Source: a virus. Taken from it: a DNA stretch of 21,788 nt. Both the position numbers and the translations under genes were made by a program. Positions within the stretch are counted from its first letter, which is position 1; each line of letters starts with the position of its first letter. Where the stretch lies: the IMG/VR virus record IMGVR_UViG_3300030109_003353, positions 1-21,788 of that record; one strand, written 5' to 3'. The notes under the pieces are model-generated. The model did not search any database. It had not been told where the DNA came from and saw nothing but the letters and a program-made list of their open reading frames with translations. Shown in pieces: positions 6,501 through 13,761 of this stretch.

Positions 6501-6530
6501 TGTGGGGCTTCGGCCCCACATAAAATTTTA
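6501..6530 (+). terminator. Intrinsic terminator with UUCG tetraloop
   Basis: TGTGGGGC (6501-6508) and GCCCCACA (6513-6520) form a perfect 8-bp stem closed by TTCG, a very stable tetraloop, followed by TAAAATTTTA. The tail is T-poor at first but the stem strength favours termination. Confidence 0.8.
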
Positions 6531-6541
6531 AGGAGAAAAAT

Positions 6542-6838
6542 ATGCAAACATATAGCGTAGATGGAGTAGCAACAAACGTAACCACAGAAGCTAAAACTAT
6601 TCAAGTTGGTAGAACTAGAGTGTATGGAGTTCATGTATCTGGACCAAATCAAGCTGGTGTCTTAGATCTTAAAGATGGCACAACATCTAAAGTAAAATTA
6701 AATAAAGGTGCTCATATTCATGATATGACAATTAATTTTCCTGTACCAATTTTATTTAAGACTAATTTAAATTCTACGTTCACTACAGAACAAATTACAG
6801 CTATCACTGTATTTCACAGTGGCGGAGATAACTCGTAG
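6542..6838 (+). CDS. Small virion-associated beta protein, unknown role
   Basis: A 98-residue protein beginning MQTYSVDGVATNVTTEAKTI and continuing VYGVHVSGPNQAGVLDLKDG, with a beta-sandwich-like alternation of hydrophobic residues. It resembles small proteins that sit between decoration-like and neck genes in marine phages. No catalytic motif is present. AAGGAG precedes the ATG by six bases, just after the terminator, so it may be expressed by readthrough. A minor capsid or stabilising role is inferred. Confidence 0.7.
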   Translation: MQTYSVDGVATNVTTEAKTIQVGRTRVYGVHVSGPNQAGVLDLKDGTTSKVKLNKGAHIHDMTINFPVPILFKTNLNSTFTTEQITAITVFHSGGDNS

Positions 6839-6846
6839 GAGTCTAA

Positions 6847-7788
6847 ATGGCCAACACTACTTCGGGCACTACAACGTTTGACAAAACGTTTTCGATCGAT
6901 GAGATAATTGAAGAGTCTTATAATAGACTCGGTCAATTTGACATGAGCGGTTATAATCTAAAAACTGCTCGAAGATCGCTAAACATAATGTTTCAAGAAT
7001 GGGGTAATAGAGGTCTTCATTTTTGGGAAGTAGCAAATACTAATATTACGTTAGCAACAAATAAAAACGAATATAAAATTTTTAGAGCAACGTCTGATGG
7101 TAATTCTGACGGAGTTACATCTACCCTAACTGCAGCCATAGCTACTACAACGGCAACCACTGGAATTACAATTGCATCAAAAGACCGTATGCCCGATTCT
7201 GGTACTATTAATGTTGGATCTGAAAACATTTCTTACACTGGATTTAACAGTTTAGAACTTACTGGAGTAACCAGAGGAGTTAATGGAACTACTGCAGCAA
7301 CTCATTCAGATGGAGCCGCAATAACTAACTTTGTTAATCAAGCTACAGAAATTTTAGAATGTTCTTTTAGAAATAGTTCTAATGTTGATTCTCCTTTAGA
7401 AAAAATAAATAGATCTCAATATCAAGCATTGTCTAATAAAACTTCAACAGGTCAACCCTCACAATATTTTGTTCAAAGATTTATTGACCATATTTTAATA
7501 ACAATTTATTTAACTCCAAGTTCTACTCAAAACGGAGATGTTATAAATTTTTATTACGAAAAAAGAATTCAAGATGCAGGTGCTTATAGTAATGCAACAG
7601 ACGTACCATATAGATTTGTACCTTGCATGGTTGCAGGTTTAAGTTATTACTTAGCTATGAAATATGCACAACCAAGAATACAAGAATTAAAATTAATCTA
7701 TGAGGATGAATTAGCTAGAGCTCTAGAAGAAGACGGATCTTCAGCTAGTGTTTACATTTCTCCTAAAACTTACTTTCCGAGTATATAA
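6847..7788 (+). CDS. P22 gp4-like head-tail adaptor with inserted beta module
   Basis: A 313-residue protein. Residues 14-62 (SIDEIIEESYNRLGQFDMSG, RRSLNIMFQEWGNRGLHFWE) and 165-313 (ATEILECSFRN, INRSQYQALSNK, PSQYFVQRF, YYLAMKYAQPRIQELKLIYE) match the gp4-like tail accessory family, which forms the ring below the portal and locks packaged DNA. Between them, about residues 91-163, is an extra domain with the pattern GTINVGSENISYTG and LTGVTRGVNGTTAATHSDGA. The same pattern recurs in the next gene. P22 gp4 is about 166 residues, so the insertion explains most of the extra length. GGAG is five bases from the start. Confidence 0.82.
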   Translation: MANTTSGTTTFDKTFSIDEIIEESYNRLGQFDMSGYNLKTARRSLNIMFQEWGNRGLHFWEVANTNITLATNKNEYKIFRATSDGNSDGVTSTLTAAIATTTATTGITIASKDRMPDSGTINVGSENISYTGFNSLELTGVTRGVNGTTAATHSDGAAITNFVNQATEILECSFRNSSNVDSPLEKINRSQYQALSNKTSTGQPSQYFVQRFIDHILITIYLTPSSTQNGDVINFYYEKRIQDAGAYSNATDVPYRFVPCMVAGLSYYLAMKYAQPRIQELKLIYEDELARALEEDGSSASVYISPKTYFPSI

Positions 7789-7790
7789 TT

Positions 7791-8588
7791 ATGGGTAACA
7801 CAGCAAGAGGAAAACACGCATTATTTATTTCAGACCGATCTGGTTTGGCATATCCATACACTGAAATGGTTAAAGAGTGGAATGGTGCAAGAGTACATAC
7901 TTCTGAGTATGAACCTAAACAACCACAATTAGAACCTAAACCTTATACCGCAGATCCTCAAGGATTAATGCATCCAAGACCTGCAAGAACAGAATTTCCA
8001 ACAACAGATTTTTTACCAAAAAATCCATTTACTATGACTAACTCTTCAACTCAAGTGTCTGTAAATTTTCCTTTTAGTGGTTACCAGACCGGAGACTTTA
8101 TTAGATTCTATGATGTAAAAAATCCTGTAGGTGGAGTTGCAATTTCTACTTTACAACTACAGACTACTTTAAATGGTGACATCACTGCAACGGCTACTTC
8201 AATTACTTTAACAGACTCATCTGCTTTTCCTAGTCAAGGATATATTGCAATTGAAAAAGTAAATTCAACATCTGGATTGTTTGAAACTGAAACTGTTTAC
8301 TATAATGGAAATACAGGAAATGTTTTATCGAATTGTGTTCGAGGAACAGCTGCTCCTTTCAGAGGACAGACTCCCAAAAACACACCCGCAGGTGAACACT
8401 CAAGTGGAGCAAAAGTTTACAGTGCTTATGCAGTAACGATGGTTCCAACCGTAGTTACACAAGCGGGTCAACCTTCAACTGTTACAGAATTTAACAGTTT
8501 TACTTTTAACTTAATCAGTGCTGCGAGTAGCACAGAAACAGGAGGCGGGTTCCAATGTTTAGCTGGACCTGTTAATGATAGAGCATGA
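7791..8588 (+). CDS. Conserved virion protein (SDRSG..PYTEMVKEWNG type)
   Basis: A 265-residue protein whose N-terminus is highly recognisable: HALFISDRSGLAYPYTEMVK, then EWNGARVHTSEYEPKQPQL and PRPARTEFPTTDF. I recall this from many marine podovirus-like genomes next to gp4-like genes, without a proven function. Residues 127-210 contain a beta module (SITLTDSSAFPSQGYIAIE, NCVRGT, EHSSGAKVY) like the one inserted in the preceding adaptor. The C-terminal third is beta-rich. No Shine-Dalgarno is visible and only two bases separate it from the previous stop, so translation is probably coupled. A neck or tail-attachment role is likely. Confidence 0.75.
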   Translation: MGNTARGKHALFISDRSGLAYPYTEMVKEWNGARVHTSEYEPKQPQLEPKPYTADPQGLMHPRPARTEFPTTDFLPKNPFTMTNSSTQVSVNFPFSGYQTGDFIRFYDVKNPVGGVAISTLQLQTTLNGDITATATSITLTDSSAFPSQGYIAIEKVNSTSGLFETETVYYNGNTGNVLSNCVRGTAAPFRGQTPKNTPAGEHSSGAKVYSAYAVTMVPTVVTQAGQPSTVTEFNSFTFNLISAASSTETGGGFQCLAGPVNDRA

Positions 8589-9244
8589 CATACGATGAAT
8601 TAAAACAAAAAATTATAGACTACACAGAAGTATCAAGCAATGTTCTTACAGATACTATTTTAAATGGCTTTATTAACGATGCTGAATTTAGAATTTTAAG
8701 AGAAGTAGATTCTGATAATAACAGAAGATATGTATCTGCTAATTTAATAGCAAGCACAAGATTTATAGATACTCCAACTGATTTATTAATTATTAGATCT
8801 GCTCAAATCGTGGACTCTGAATTAGCATCTGGAGATACAAATCAAAATAGAGATTTCTTGCAGTTTAGAGACACTAGTTTTATGTCAGAATTTAACCCTA
8901 CAGCAACTACTGGAGTACCTAAATATTATAGTAATTGGGATGAGACTCGAATAGTTGTAGCTCCTACTCCAGATCAAACTTACACTATTCAGTTAAATTA
9001 TATCTTGAAACCAACTGGATTATCGAGTACAAATACCACTACATACTTAAGTACCGAATTTCCCAACGGCTTATTGTATGCTTGCCTAGTAGAGGCTTAC
9101 GGATTTTTAAAAGGACCCGTTGACATGCTCCAGTTATATGATAAAAAATATGTTGAGGCAGTCAAAGGATTCTCAATAGAACAAATGGGAAGACGAAGAC
9201 GAGATGAATACCAAGCAGGTGTTCCTCGAATAGGAAAACAGTAA
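8585..9244 (+). CDS. Head-tail adaptor-family protein (SU10-type adaptor-like)
   Basis: A 219-residue protein with the layout of the podovirus adaptor family, as I recall it: N-terminal helices (MTYDELKQKIIDYTEVSS, ILNGFINDAEFRILREVD), then RFIDTPTDLLIIRSAQIV, GVPKYYSNWDETRIVVAPTP, a beta segment YTIQLNYILKPTGLS, and C-terminal helices ACLVEAYGFLKGP and MLQLYDKKYVEAVKGFS. Such proteins connect the portal/neck to the tail tube. The start overlaps the previous stop in ATGA. The family name is from memory. The basic end (MGRRRRDEYQAG) could face DNA. Confidence 0.75.
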   Translation: MTYDELKQKIIDYTEVSSNVLTDTILNGFINDAEFRILREVDSDNNRRYVSANLIASTRFIDTPTDLLIIRSAQIVDSELASGDTNQNRDFLQFRDTSFMSEFNPTATTGVPKYYSNWDETRIVVAPTPDQTYTIQLNYILKPTGLSSTNTTTYLSTEFPNGLLYACLVEAYGFLKGPVDMLQLYDKKYVEAVKGFSIEQMGRRRRDEYQAGVPRIGKQ

Positions 9245-9254
9245 GGAGAAAACT

Positions 9255-9701
9255 ATGGCTATAACACAAGCGATTGCAAACAACTTTAAAAAGTTACTAC
9301 TAGAAGGTGATTCAAACTTCAAACAAACTGGTGGTGATAAATATAAGTTAGCTCTTTATACTTCTTCAGCTACTCTTACTTCAGCAACAACTTCTCTATT
9401 AACTAGTTCACCAACTCATGAAGTTACATCAAGTAACTATTCAGCTGGCGGTGGTGCACTTGTTAACAACCCAACTTCTTTGACAGCAGGTGTTGCAAGA
9501 GCAGATTTTGCTGACCTGTCATTTCAAAACGTGACGTTGACAGCAAGAGGAGCTTTAATTTACAACACATCATCTGCAACTACTAACTCTGCAGTTTGTG
9601 TTTTAGATTTTGGAGGAGATAAAACAGCTACTTCAGGTACGTTTACAGTTCAGTTTCCAGCACCAACATCAACAGCAGCGATACTAAGAATATCGGGCTA
9701 A
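9255..9701 (+). CDS. Conserved virion/tail protein, beta-rich
   Basis: A 148-residue protein starting MAITQAIANNFKKLLLEGDS, followed by YKLALYTSSATL, YSAGGGALVNNPTSLTAG, a conserved ADLSFQNVTLTARGALIYN, VCVLDFGGDKTATSG, and a C-terminal strand FTVQFP. This is a widespread phage virion family, from memory, often near tail fibre genes and without a fixed function. A GGAG site is six bases from the ATG. Its TAA at 9699-9701 lies at the start of the hairpin that covers the next gene's start, so its translation probably controls that gene. Confidence 0.75.
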   Translation: MAITQAIANNFKKLLLEGDSNFKQTGGDKYKLALYTSSATLTSATTSLLTSSPTHEVTSSNYSAGGGALVNNPTSLTAGVARADFADLSFQNVTLTARGALIYNTSSATTNSAVCVLDFGGDKTATSGTFTVQFPAPTSTAAILRISG

Positions 9702-9719
9702 TAGGAGGAAGCTCCTATG
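9701..9719 (+). promoter_or_regulatory. Hairpin masking ribosome binding site and start codon
   Basis: ATAGGAG (9701-9707) pairs perfectly with CTCCTAT (9712-9718) around a GAAG loop. The stem holds the Shine-Dalgarno GGAG and the first two bases of the ATG at 9717. A ribosome ending the upstream gene at 9701 would open it, so coupled translation is the natural reading. The coupling is inferred. Confidence 0.6.
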
Positions 9720-11060
9720 GCGGATAAAACTTATACAGTCACTGTTGCAAGTGGTAACTTGTATGGTGGAGGTACGGGTAATGTATACTATATAGATGGC
9801 ACTCGTAGTTCATCTGGACCAGGTAATATTATTTGGGCTGGAGGATCAACTTTACGTTTTGAACAAAGTGATGCCTCTAATGACAATCATCCTTTAATTT
9901 TTTCTACAAACACAAGCACGTCTGGAATTATTTCTTCAGGGGTAACTTATTATTTAGACTCACCAACAAGTTCTTCAAATTATATAAACACAACTACATT
10001 TAATGCGGCAACCACTAGGTATGTTGAAATAGATGTATCAGCTCCTGATTTTTATTACCTATGTTATGTGCATGGAATAGGAATGGGTGGACTCATGGAT
10101 GTTGCTACAGGTAAAACTTGGAGCGTTGGTACATGGGGCATTAATCAATGGGGTGATCAAACTGATCCTACTATTCAAACTACAGGTCAAGCTCTTTCTG
10201 CAAATCTTGGAACTGCAACTGTTGACACAGAAATTAATTTAGGATGGGGAAGACTTGAATGGGGTAAGCAAGCATGGGGTATAGCAGGCACCCTTATTGC
10301 TACAGGTAATTCTTTATCAGGAAATTTAGGTACTTTAGGAATGCAGGGGGATGTAACTGTAATTCCAACAGGTTTACCACTTACAAATACTTTAAATAGC
10401 GCAACTGCTACGGGTTTAGCAGAAGTTGATTTAACAGGTTTTGCACTTACAAATTCTTTAGGTACAGCAGATGCTGGTCCTGATGCAATGTTAACAGGTA
10501 TTGGTGCTACTATGGGACTTGGTACTGTTGAAGCATTTAACTTAGCAGGTTGGGGTAGACTTGGTTGGGGAGACAATGATTGGGGTGAGCCTGGAAGTTC
10601 TGTGCAAGCAGATGTTTCTGGAATTGCAATGACTGCAGCTTTAGGAACTCCAACAGAAATTACTGGTGATGCAACTATTGTTGCAAATACTTTAAACGTA
10701 GCTCAAATAACTTTAGGTGCTGTTGATCCTGCACCTGATGCAATGATTCAAGGGAATGCAGGTCTTTTATCTTTAGGTCAAATAGGACATCAAGGTGATG
10801 TAGTAACTCTTCCTACAGGTTTTGGAATGTCCTCAAATTTAGGTACAACAACAGTAGATTTAAGAACAATTGTTATTCCAACTGGAGATGCAATATTAGC
10901 AAGGGTTGCTTCCCCGACTGCATTTACTGATGTTACTGCAACTTTTAATGGTTTTGGATTGACTATGAACTTAAATAGTGCTAATGCTCTTATCTGGAAC
11001 GAAGTAAATACCGGTTCTGCTCCAATAGATCCTCCTGGATGGAGGGAAGTCGTTGCATAA
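9717..11060 (+). CDS. Tail appendage protein with N-terminal cupredoxin-like domain and repeats
   Basis: A 447-residue protein in two parts. Residues 5-129 look like a cupredoxin: strands YTVTVASGNLYGGG and TLRFEQSD, NHPLIFS with His58, and FYYLCYVHGIGMGGLMDV with Cys116, His119 and Met123. These correspond to the His/Cys/His/Met copper ligands of plastocyanin (C-x2-H-x3-M). Residues 136-190 and 277-291 hold W-G-x3-W-G motifs. About 11 degenerate repeats of 18-25 residues (TG..L..NLGT pattern) fill residues 153-425. No signal peptide is seen. The position between virion genes and upstream of the tail collar gene points to a tail or fibre component. Copper binding is likely but unproven; a structural role for a cupredoxin fold is the alternative. 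Confidence 0.75.
   Translation: MADKTYTVTVASGNLYGGGTGNVYYIDGTRSSSGPGNIIWAGGSTLRFEQSDASNDNHPLIFSTNTSTSGIISSGVTYYLDSPTSSSNYINTTTFNAATTRYVEIDVSAPDFYYLCYVHGIGMGGLMDVATGKTWSVGTWGINQWGDQTDPTIQTTGQALSANLGTATVDTEINLGWGRLEWGKQAWGIAGTLIATGNSLSGNLGTLGMQGDVTVIPTGLPLTNTLNSATATGLAEVDLTGFALTNSLGTADAGPDAMLTGIGATMGLGTVEAFNLAGWGRLGWGDNDWGEPGSSVQADVSGIAMTAALGTPTEITGDATIVANTLNVAQITLGAVDPAPDAMIQGNAGLLSLGQIGHQGDVVTLPTGFGMSSNLGTTTVDLRTIVIPTGDAILARVASPTAFTDVTATFNGFGLTMNLNSANALIWNEVNTGSAPIDPPGWREVVA
10173..10991 (+). repeat. Degenerate tandem repeats inside the cupredoxin-tail gene
   Basis: About 11 in-frame units of 18-25 codons share a TG-x2-L-x3-LGT pattern, for example TTGQALSANLGT, ATGNSLSGNLGT, LTGFALTNSLGT and PTGFGMSSNLGT. 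Two W-G-rich inserts interrupt them (GWGRLEWGKQAWG, GWGRLGWGDNDWG). The units are similar in protein but diverged in DNA. Confidence 0.7.
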
Positions 11061-11088
11061 AGAGTTTGACACTAACTCTTTATTTTTA
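11059..11088 (+). terminator. Intrinsic terminator after the cupredoxin-tail gene
   Basis: AAAGAGTT (11059-11066) pairs with AACTCTTT (11074-11081) around a 7-base loop and is followed by ATTTTTA. The stem begins inside the stop codon. It overlaps the promoter-like site listed next. Confidence 0.7.
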
Positions 11089-11094
11089 TAAAAT
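11066..11094 (+). promoter_or_regulatory. Consensus-like promoter embedded in the terminator
   Basis: TTGACA (11066-11071) matches the sigma-70 -35 consensus exactly. After a 17-base spacer comes TAAAAT (11089-11094), five of six to the -10 consensus. The -35 box lies mainly in the terminator loop and the spacer includes the T-run. Transcription would start near 11101, before the gene at 11116. Confidence 0.6.
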
Positions 11095-11115
11095 AAACGA
11101 TATAAGGAATTTAAT

Positions 11116-11817
11116 ATGGCGAATTCAACATCAGCAAGTTTAAAACTTACAGTACAAGCAACCGGTGAAAACTCTGGAACTTGGGGACAAATTACAAACA
11201 CTAACCTTTTAATTTTAGAACAAGCTATTGGTGGTTATGATACTTTTAACGTAACTAACGCAAATAGAACTTTAACATTTACTAATGGTGCAGTATCCAA
11301 TGGTAAAAATGAAGTTATAAAATTAACAGGTACTTTAGCTTCTAACTTAACAGTTAGTATTCCAGACTCTATAGAAAAAGTATACACAGTAATTGATGGC
11401 TGTAATCATGCCAACAATACTTTAACTTTTAAAACAGCATCAGGTACTGGTGTTCTTTTATGTGAAGGTAATTGTTATACTTTATACTCTGATGGAACAA
11501 ATATTGTAAAAGCAAATGAATATAGAAAATGGAGAGCAGTATCTGCAGCTGAAACAGTTCAAGCTGGAGCTCAACTTTTAGTAAATACAAATGGTGGAGG
11601 AGTTACAATAACTCTACCAGCGTCGCCCGTTGCAGGTGATGAGGTTTCATTTGTAGACCAAGGTTATGATTTTAATAGTAACGCATTGACTGTTGGTAGA
11701 AATTCTTCTAATATAGCTAATGCAGCATCTGATCTTGTTGTTAATACACAAGGTGCAGCTTTTTCATTAGTTTTTTCTGGAGATGCTACAACAGGATGGA
11801 CTTACACGGAGAAATAA
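11116..11817 (+). CDS. Tail fibre-like virion protein
   Basis: A 233-residue protein starting ANSTSASLKLTVQATGENSG and TWGQITNTNLLILEQAIGGY, an N-terminal pattern I recall from tail fibre-type proteins of marine phages, where it attaches the fibre to the tail. The middle and C-terminus are beta-rich and Asn/Thr/Gly-rich (VTITLPASPVAGDEVSFVDQ, FSLVFSGDATTGWTYTEK), in line with a trimeric fibre shaft or tip. It has an upstream promoter-like site and an AAGGAA ribosome site. The tail collar gene follows at once. The host receptor is unknown. Confidence 0.75.
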   Translation: MANSTSASLKLTVQATGENSGTWGQITNTNLLILEQAIGGYDTFNVTNANRTLTFTNGAVSNGKNEVIKLTGTLASNLTVSIPDSIEKVYTVIDGCNHANNTLTFKTASGTGVLLCEGNCYTLYSDGTNIVKANEYRKWRAVSAAETVQAGAQLLVNTNGGGVTITLPASPVAGDEVSFVDQGYDFNSNALTVGRNSSNIANAASDLVVNTQGAAFSLVFSGDATTGWTYTEK

Positions 11818-11818
11818 T

Positions 11819-12409
11819 ATGTCAAATTACGAAGCAACAAAATACGATTTTTCTGGAGCAAACCTTACAGGTATCGAAGGAATTCCTACGGCGACTATTG
11901 TACCCTGGTCTTCTGCATCAGTGCCAACAGGTTTTCTAGAATGTAATGGTCAAGCAGTTTCAAGATCAACTTACTCTGCATTATTTGCAATCGTAAGTAC
12001 AACTTATGGATCTGGTGATGGTGCATCCACTTTTAATGTACCTGACCTTCAAGATAACGTTGCAATGGGTAAATCTGGAACTAAAGCTTTAGCTTCGACT
12101 GGTGGGGCCAACACTGTTACAGTTACGCCTGCAGGTAACGTTGGAGGTTCAACAGCTAATGCAACTTTATCAACTTCACAATTAGCCTCACACTCTCATA
12201 GCACTAATATTCCAGCTGGTGGTGATGGTAGTAATCAAAGAGTGTTAACACAGTATGGACAAGGTACTCAAAGCAGAAACGTTGGCTCGAATAATACAGG
12301 ATCAGGTACAGGTCACTCTCACAATATGAGTGCAACTTTTACAGGTACTGCAGCTAACCCATCAGTATTACAACCTTATTTAACAATTATTTATATAATT
12401 AAGACGTAG
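11819..12409 (+). CDS. Phage tail collar domain protein
   Basis: The frame is open to an ATG at 11783, but that start lies inside the preceding gene with no ribosome site. The ATG at 11819 has GGAG seven bases upstream and gives 196 residues. Residues 27-84 carry the tail-collar signature (IVPWSSASVPTGFLECNGQA, YGSGDGASTFNVPDLQDNVA). The C-terminal part has two His-Ser-His motifs (125-127, 166-168), like the HxH metal-binding sites in trimeric fibre tips, and ends QPYLTIIYIIKT, as collar proteins do. It is expected at the distal tail or fibre. The short N-terminal segment may bind the preceding fibre-like protein. Confidence 0.88.
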   Translation: MSNYEATKYDFSGANLTGIEGIPTATIVPWSSASVPTGFLECNGQAVSRSTYSALFAIVSTTYGSGDGASTFNVPDLQDNVAMGKSGTKALASTGGANTVTVTPAGNVGGSTANATLSTSQLASHSHSTNIPAGGDGSNQRVLTQYGQGTQSRNVGSNNTGSGTGHSHNMSATFTGTAANPSVLQPYLTIIYIIKT

Positions 12410-12417
12410 GAGAAATT

Positions 12418-12786
12418 ATGACAACAAATGCACAATGGACAGTAGTAATGGAGGACAAAAAAATCATCAAACAAAGTGGTGATGCTGCTGGAACACCTTA
12501 CGAAATTAATGATAATGATTTTTGGGGATTAGCCAAATGGAACAACATTTGGGCTATTCAATATGGAACAAGCGATCCAAGTGATACTGTAGAATACAGA
12601 GATGGCACTCCTCACTCTACGTGGGAAGATGCTAATTTAGGTGATTTTTCAGATTTTACTTCTAGATGGGATTCAGCTCATTTAGCTCAATTACAATCTA
12701 ATTGGGATAATGATAATGTTTCAGACGAAACTGAAGCTGATAAAATTGCTAGATTAGGTTCAAGACCTACCTCTTACTCTTCATAA
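12418..12786 (+). CDS. Conserved tail-region protein, unknown function
   Basis: A 122-residue acidic protein with conserved-looking blocks: NAQWTVVMEDKKIIKQSGDA, NNIWAIQYGTSDPSD, VEYRDGTPHSTWEDANLGDF and RLGSRPTSYSS at the end. I recall this family just downstream of tail collar genes in marine phages; its role is not known to me. Trp and acidic residues dominate, with no membrane segment. GGAG is six bases before the ATG. Its 3' end overlaps the convergent oxygenase gene by 13 bases and no terminator separates them. Confidence 0.7.
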   Translation: MTTNAQWTVVMEDKKIIKQSGDAAGTPYEINDNDFWGLAKWNNIWAIQYGTSDPSDTVEYRDGTPHSTWEDANLGDFSDFTSRWDSAHLAQLQSNWDNDNVSDETEADKIARLGSRPTSYSS

Positions 12787-13280
12787 TCTTTAATAAACAA
12801 AGTCGAAGTATATCTTTTTAAATTAGGTACATTACTTGCGTGCTGAGAATGCCACCAATTTGATGGAAACAATACAGCTCTATTTTCTCTAAATCCAACA
12901 TGTATATCTAATTCACCATCCGTATAAAAAACAGTTCCATTTGTAACTGCCGTAGGACCAGAAATCATTATTAATATATTTAAACTACCTAAACCACTAT
13001 CTATGTGAGGTTTAAAATGATCTAAGTTTCTTCTATCAATACTTGAATCTTTGGAAATTTTTATATTTTTTAAATTAAATTTTAACTCGGCTTGTTTTAT
13101 AAAAAGTTTTTTTATATTAGGTTCATATTGAAGTTCCCATCTGTCTCCATAATAATTTTCTTTATTTCTTTCTACAGCATTTTCAAAAAATCTAGGGGTA
13201 TAAAATGCTTTAGTTAAAGCAAAGTCTTGAATAAATTCAAAGTTTTTTTTATCAAAAAAATTATTGATAATTTTAATCAT
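12774..13280 (-). CDS. 2-oxoglutarate/Fe(II)-dependent oxygenase-like protein (oxygenase 1, last in operon)
   Basis: A 168-residue protein with a compact double-stranded beta-helix oxygenase core. The iron triad is readable as His92-x-Asp94 (HFKPHIDSG) and distal His144 (FPSNWWHSQH), with Arg156 (LKRYTSTLFI) placed to bind 2-oxoglutarate. The family couples oxidative decarboxylation of 2-oxoglutarate to hydroxylation of a substrate; the substrate here is unknown. The N-terminus MIKIINN matches that of the first gene of this operon, suggesting related members. It starts one base after the previous minus-strand stop and converges on the plus-strand tail gene. Confidence 0.8.
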   Translation of the reverse strand: MIKIINNFFDKKNFEFIQDFALTKAFYTPRFFENAVERNKENYYGDRWELQYEPNIKKLFIKQAELKFNLKNIKISKDSSIDRRNLDHFKPHIDSGLGSLNILIMISGPTAVTNGTVFYTDGELDIHVGFRENRAVLFPSNWWHSQHASNVPNLKRYTSTLFIKDYEE

Positions 13281-13281
13281 T

Positions 13282-13761
13282 TTACTTTTTTGTAGTATTA
13301 AAAGAAATCACTAATCTTTCTTCATTTGAATTAAGTTTATTTACTTGGTGAGGTATGTGTGAAGGAAATAATAATAATTTATTTTTTTTAAATTCATGAC
13401 AATAAGAATCAAACGCTCTATCATAAAACAGAGTAGGACTGTTTCCGTGTATATAAACTATACCCGAATAATTAGAACCTAGGTGTGTATGTATATTATG
13501 AAAATCGTCTTTATTATATAATTGAGCCCAATTATTAAGCAAAAATAATTCATGACTATCTAATATAGCTATAATTTGTTGTTTAAGATTTTTTAAAATT
13601 GGAAAGTTTAAAACATTTAAATAGTGATATGTATTTTTTTGTTCATTAGTTTGAGCATCTTTAACTAAAAATAAAATTTGATTAATTTCATCTACAGATA
13701 TGTCTAAATCATATTCATAGAATGAGTTTTGATATTTAAATGGATCAAAAGAATTAGACAT
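13282..13761 (-). CDS. Putative 2-oxoglutarate/Fe(II) oxygenase, HxH-type (oxygenase 2)
   Basis: The frame extends to an ATG at 13779, but the ATG at 13761 overlaps the previous stop (TAATG) and is preferred, giving 159 residues. The core reads NNWAQLYNKDDFHNIHTH, GSNYSGIVYIHG, LLLFPSHIPHQVNKLNSNE and ERLVISFNT, which fits the small '2OG-FeII_Oxy_5' type. In that group the first motif is His-x-His (His91, His93) instead of His-x-Asp, with distal His138 and Arg149. The family assignment rests on remembered motifs. Activity is unproven because an acidic iron ligand is absent. The substrate is unknown. Confidence 0.75.
   Translation of the reverse strand: MSNSFDPFKYQNSFYEYDLDISVDEINQILFLVKDAQTNEQKNTYHYLNVLNFPILKNLKQQIIAILDSHELFLLNNWAQLYNKDDFHNIHTHLGSNYSGIVYIHGNSPTLFYDRAFDSYCHEFKKNKLLLFPSHIPHQVNKLNSNEERLVISFNTTKK

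Noticed and set aside
10187-10576. 129-codon minus-strand open frame opposite the tail appendage gene
   Set aside because: It is the antisense of the repeat region, Pro/Val/Ser-rich because of the repeats on the other strand, with no ribosome site and no family-like pattern.
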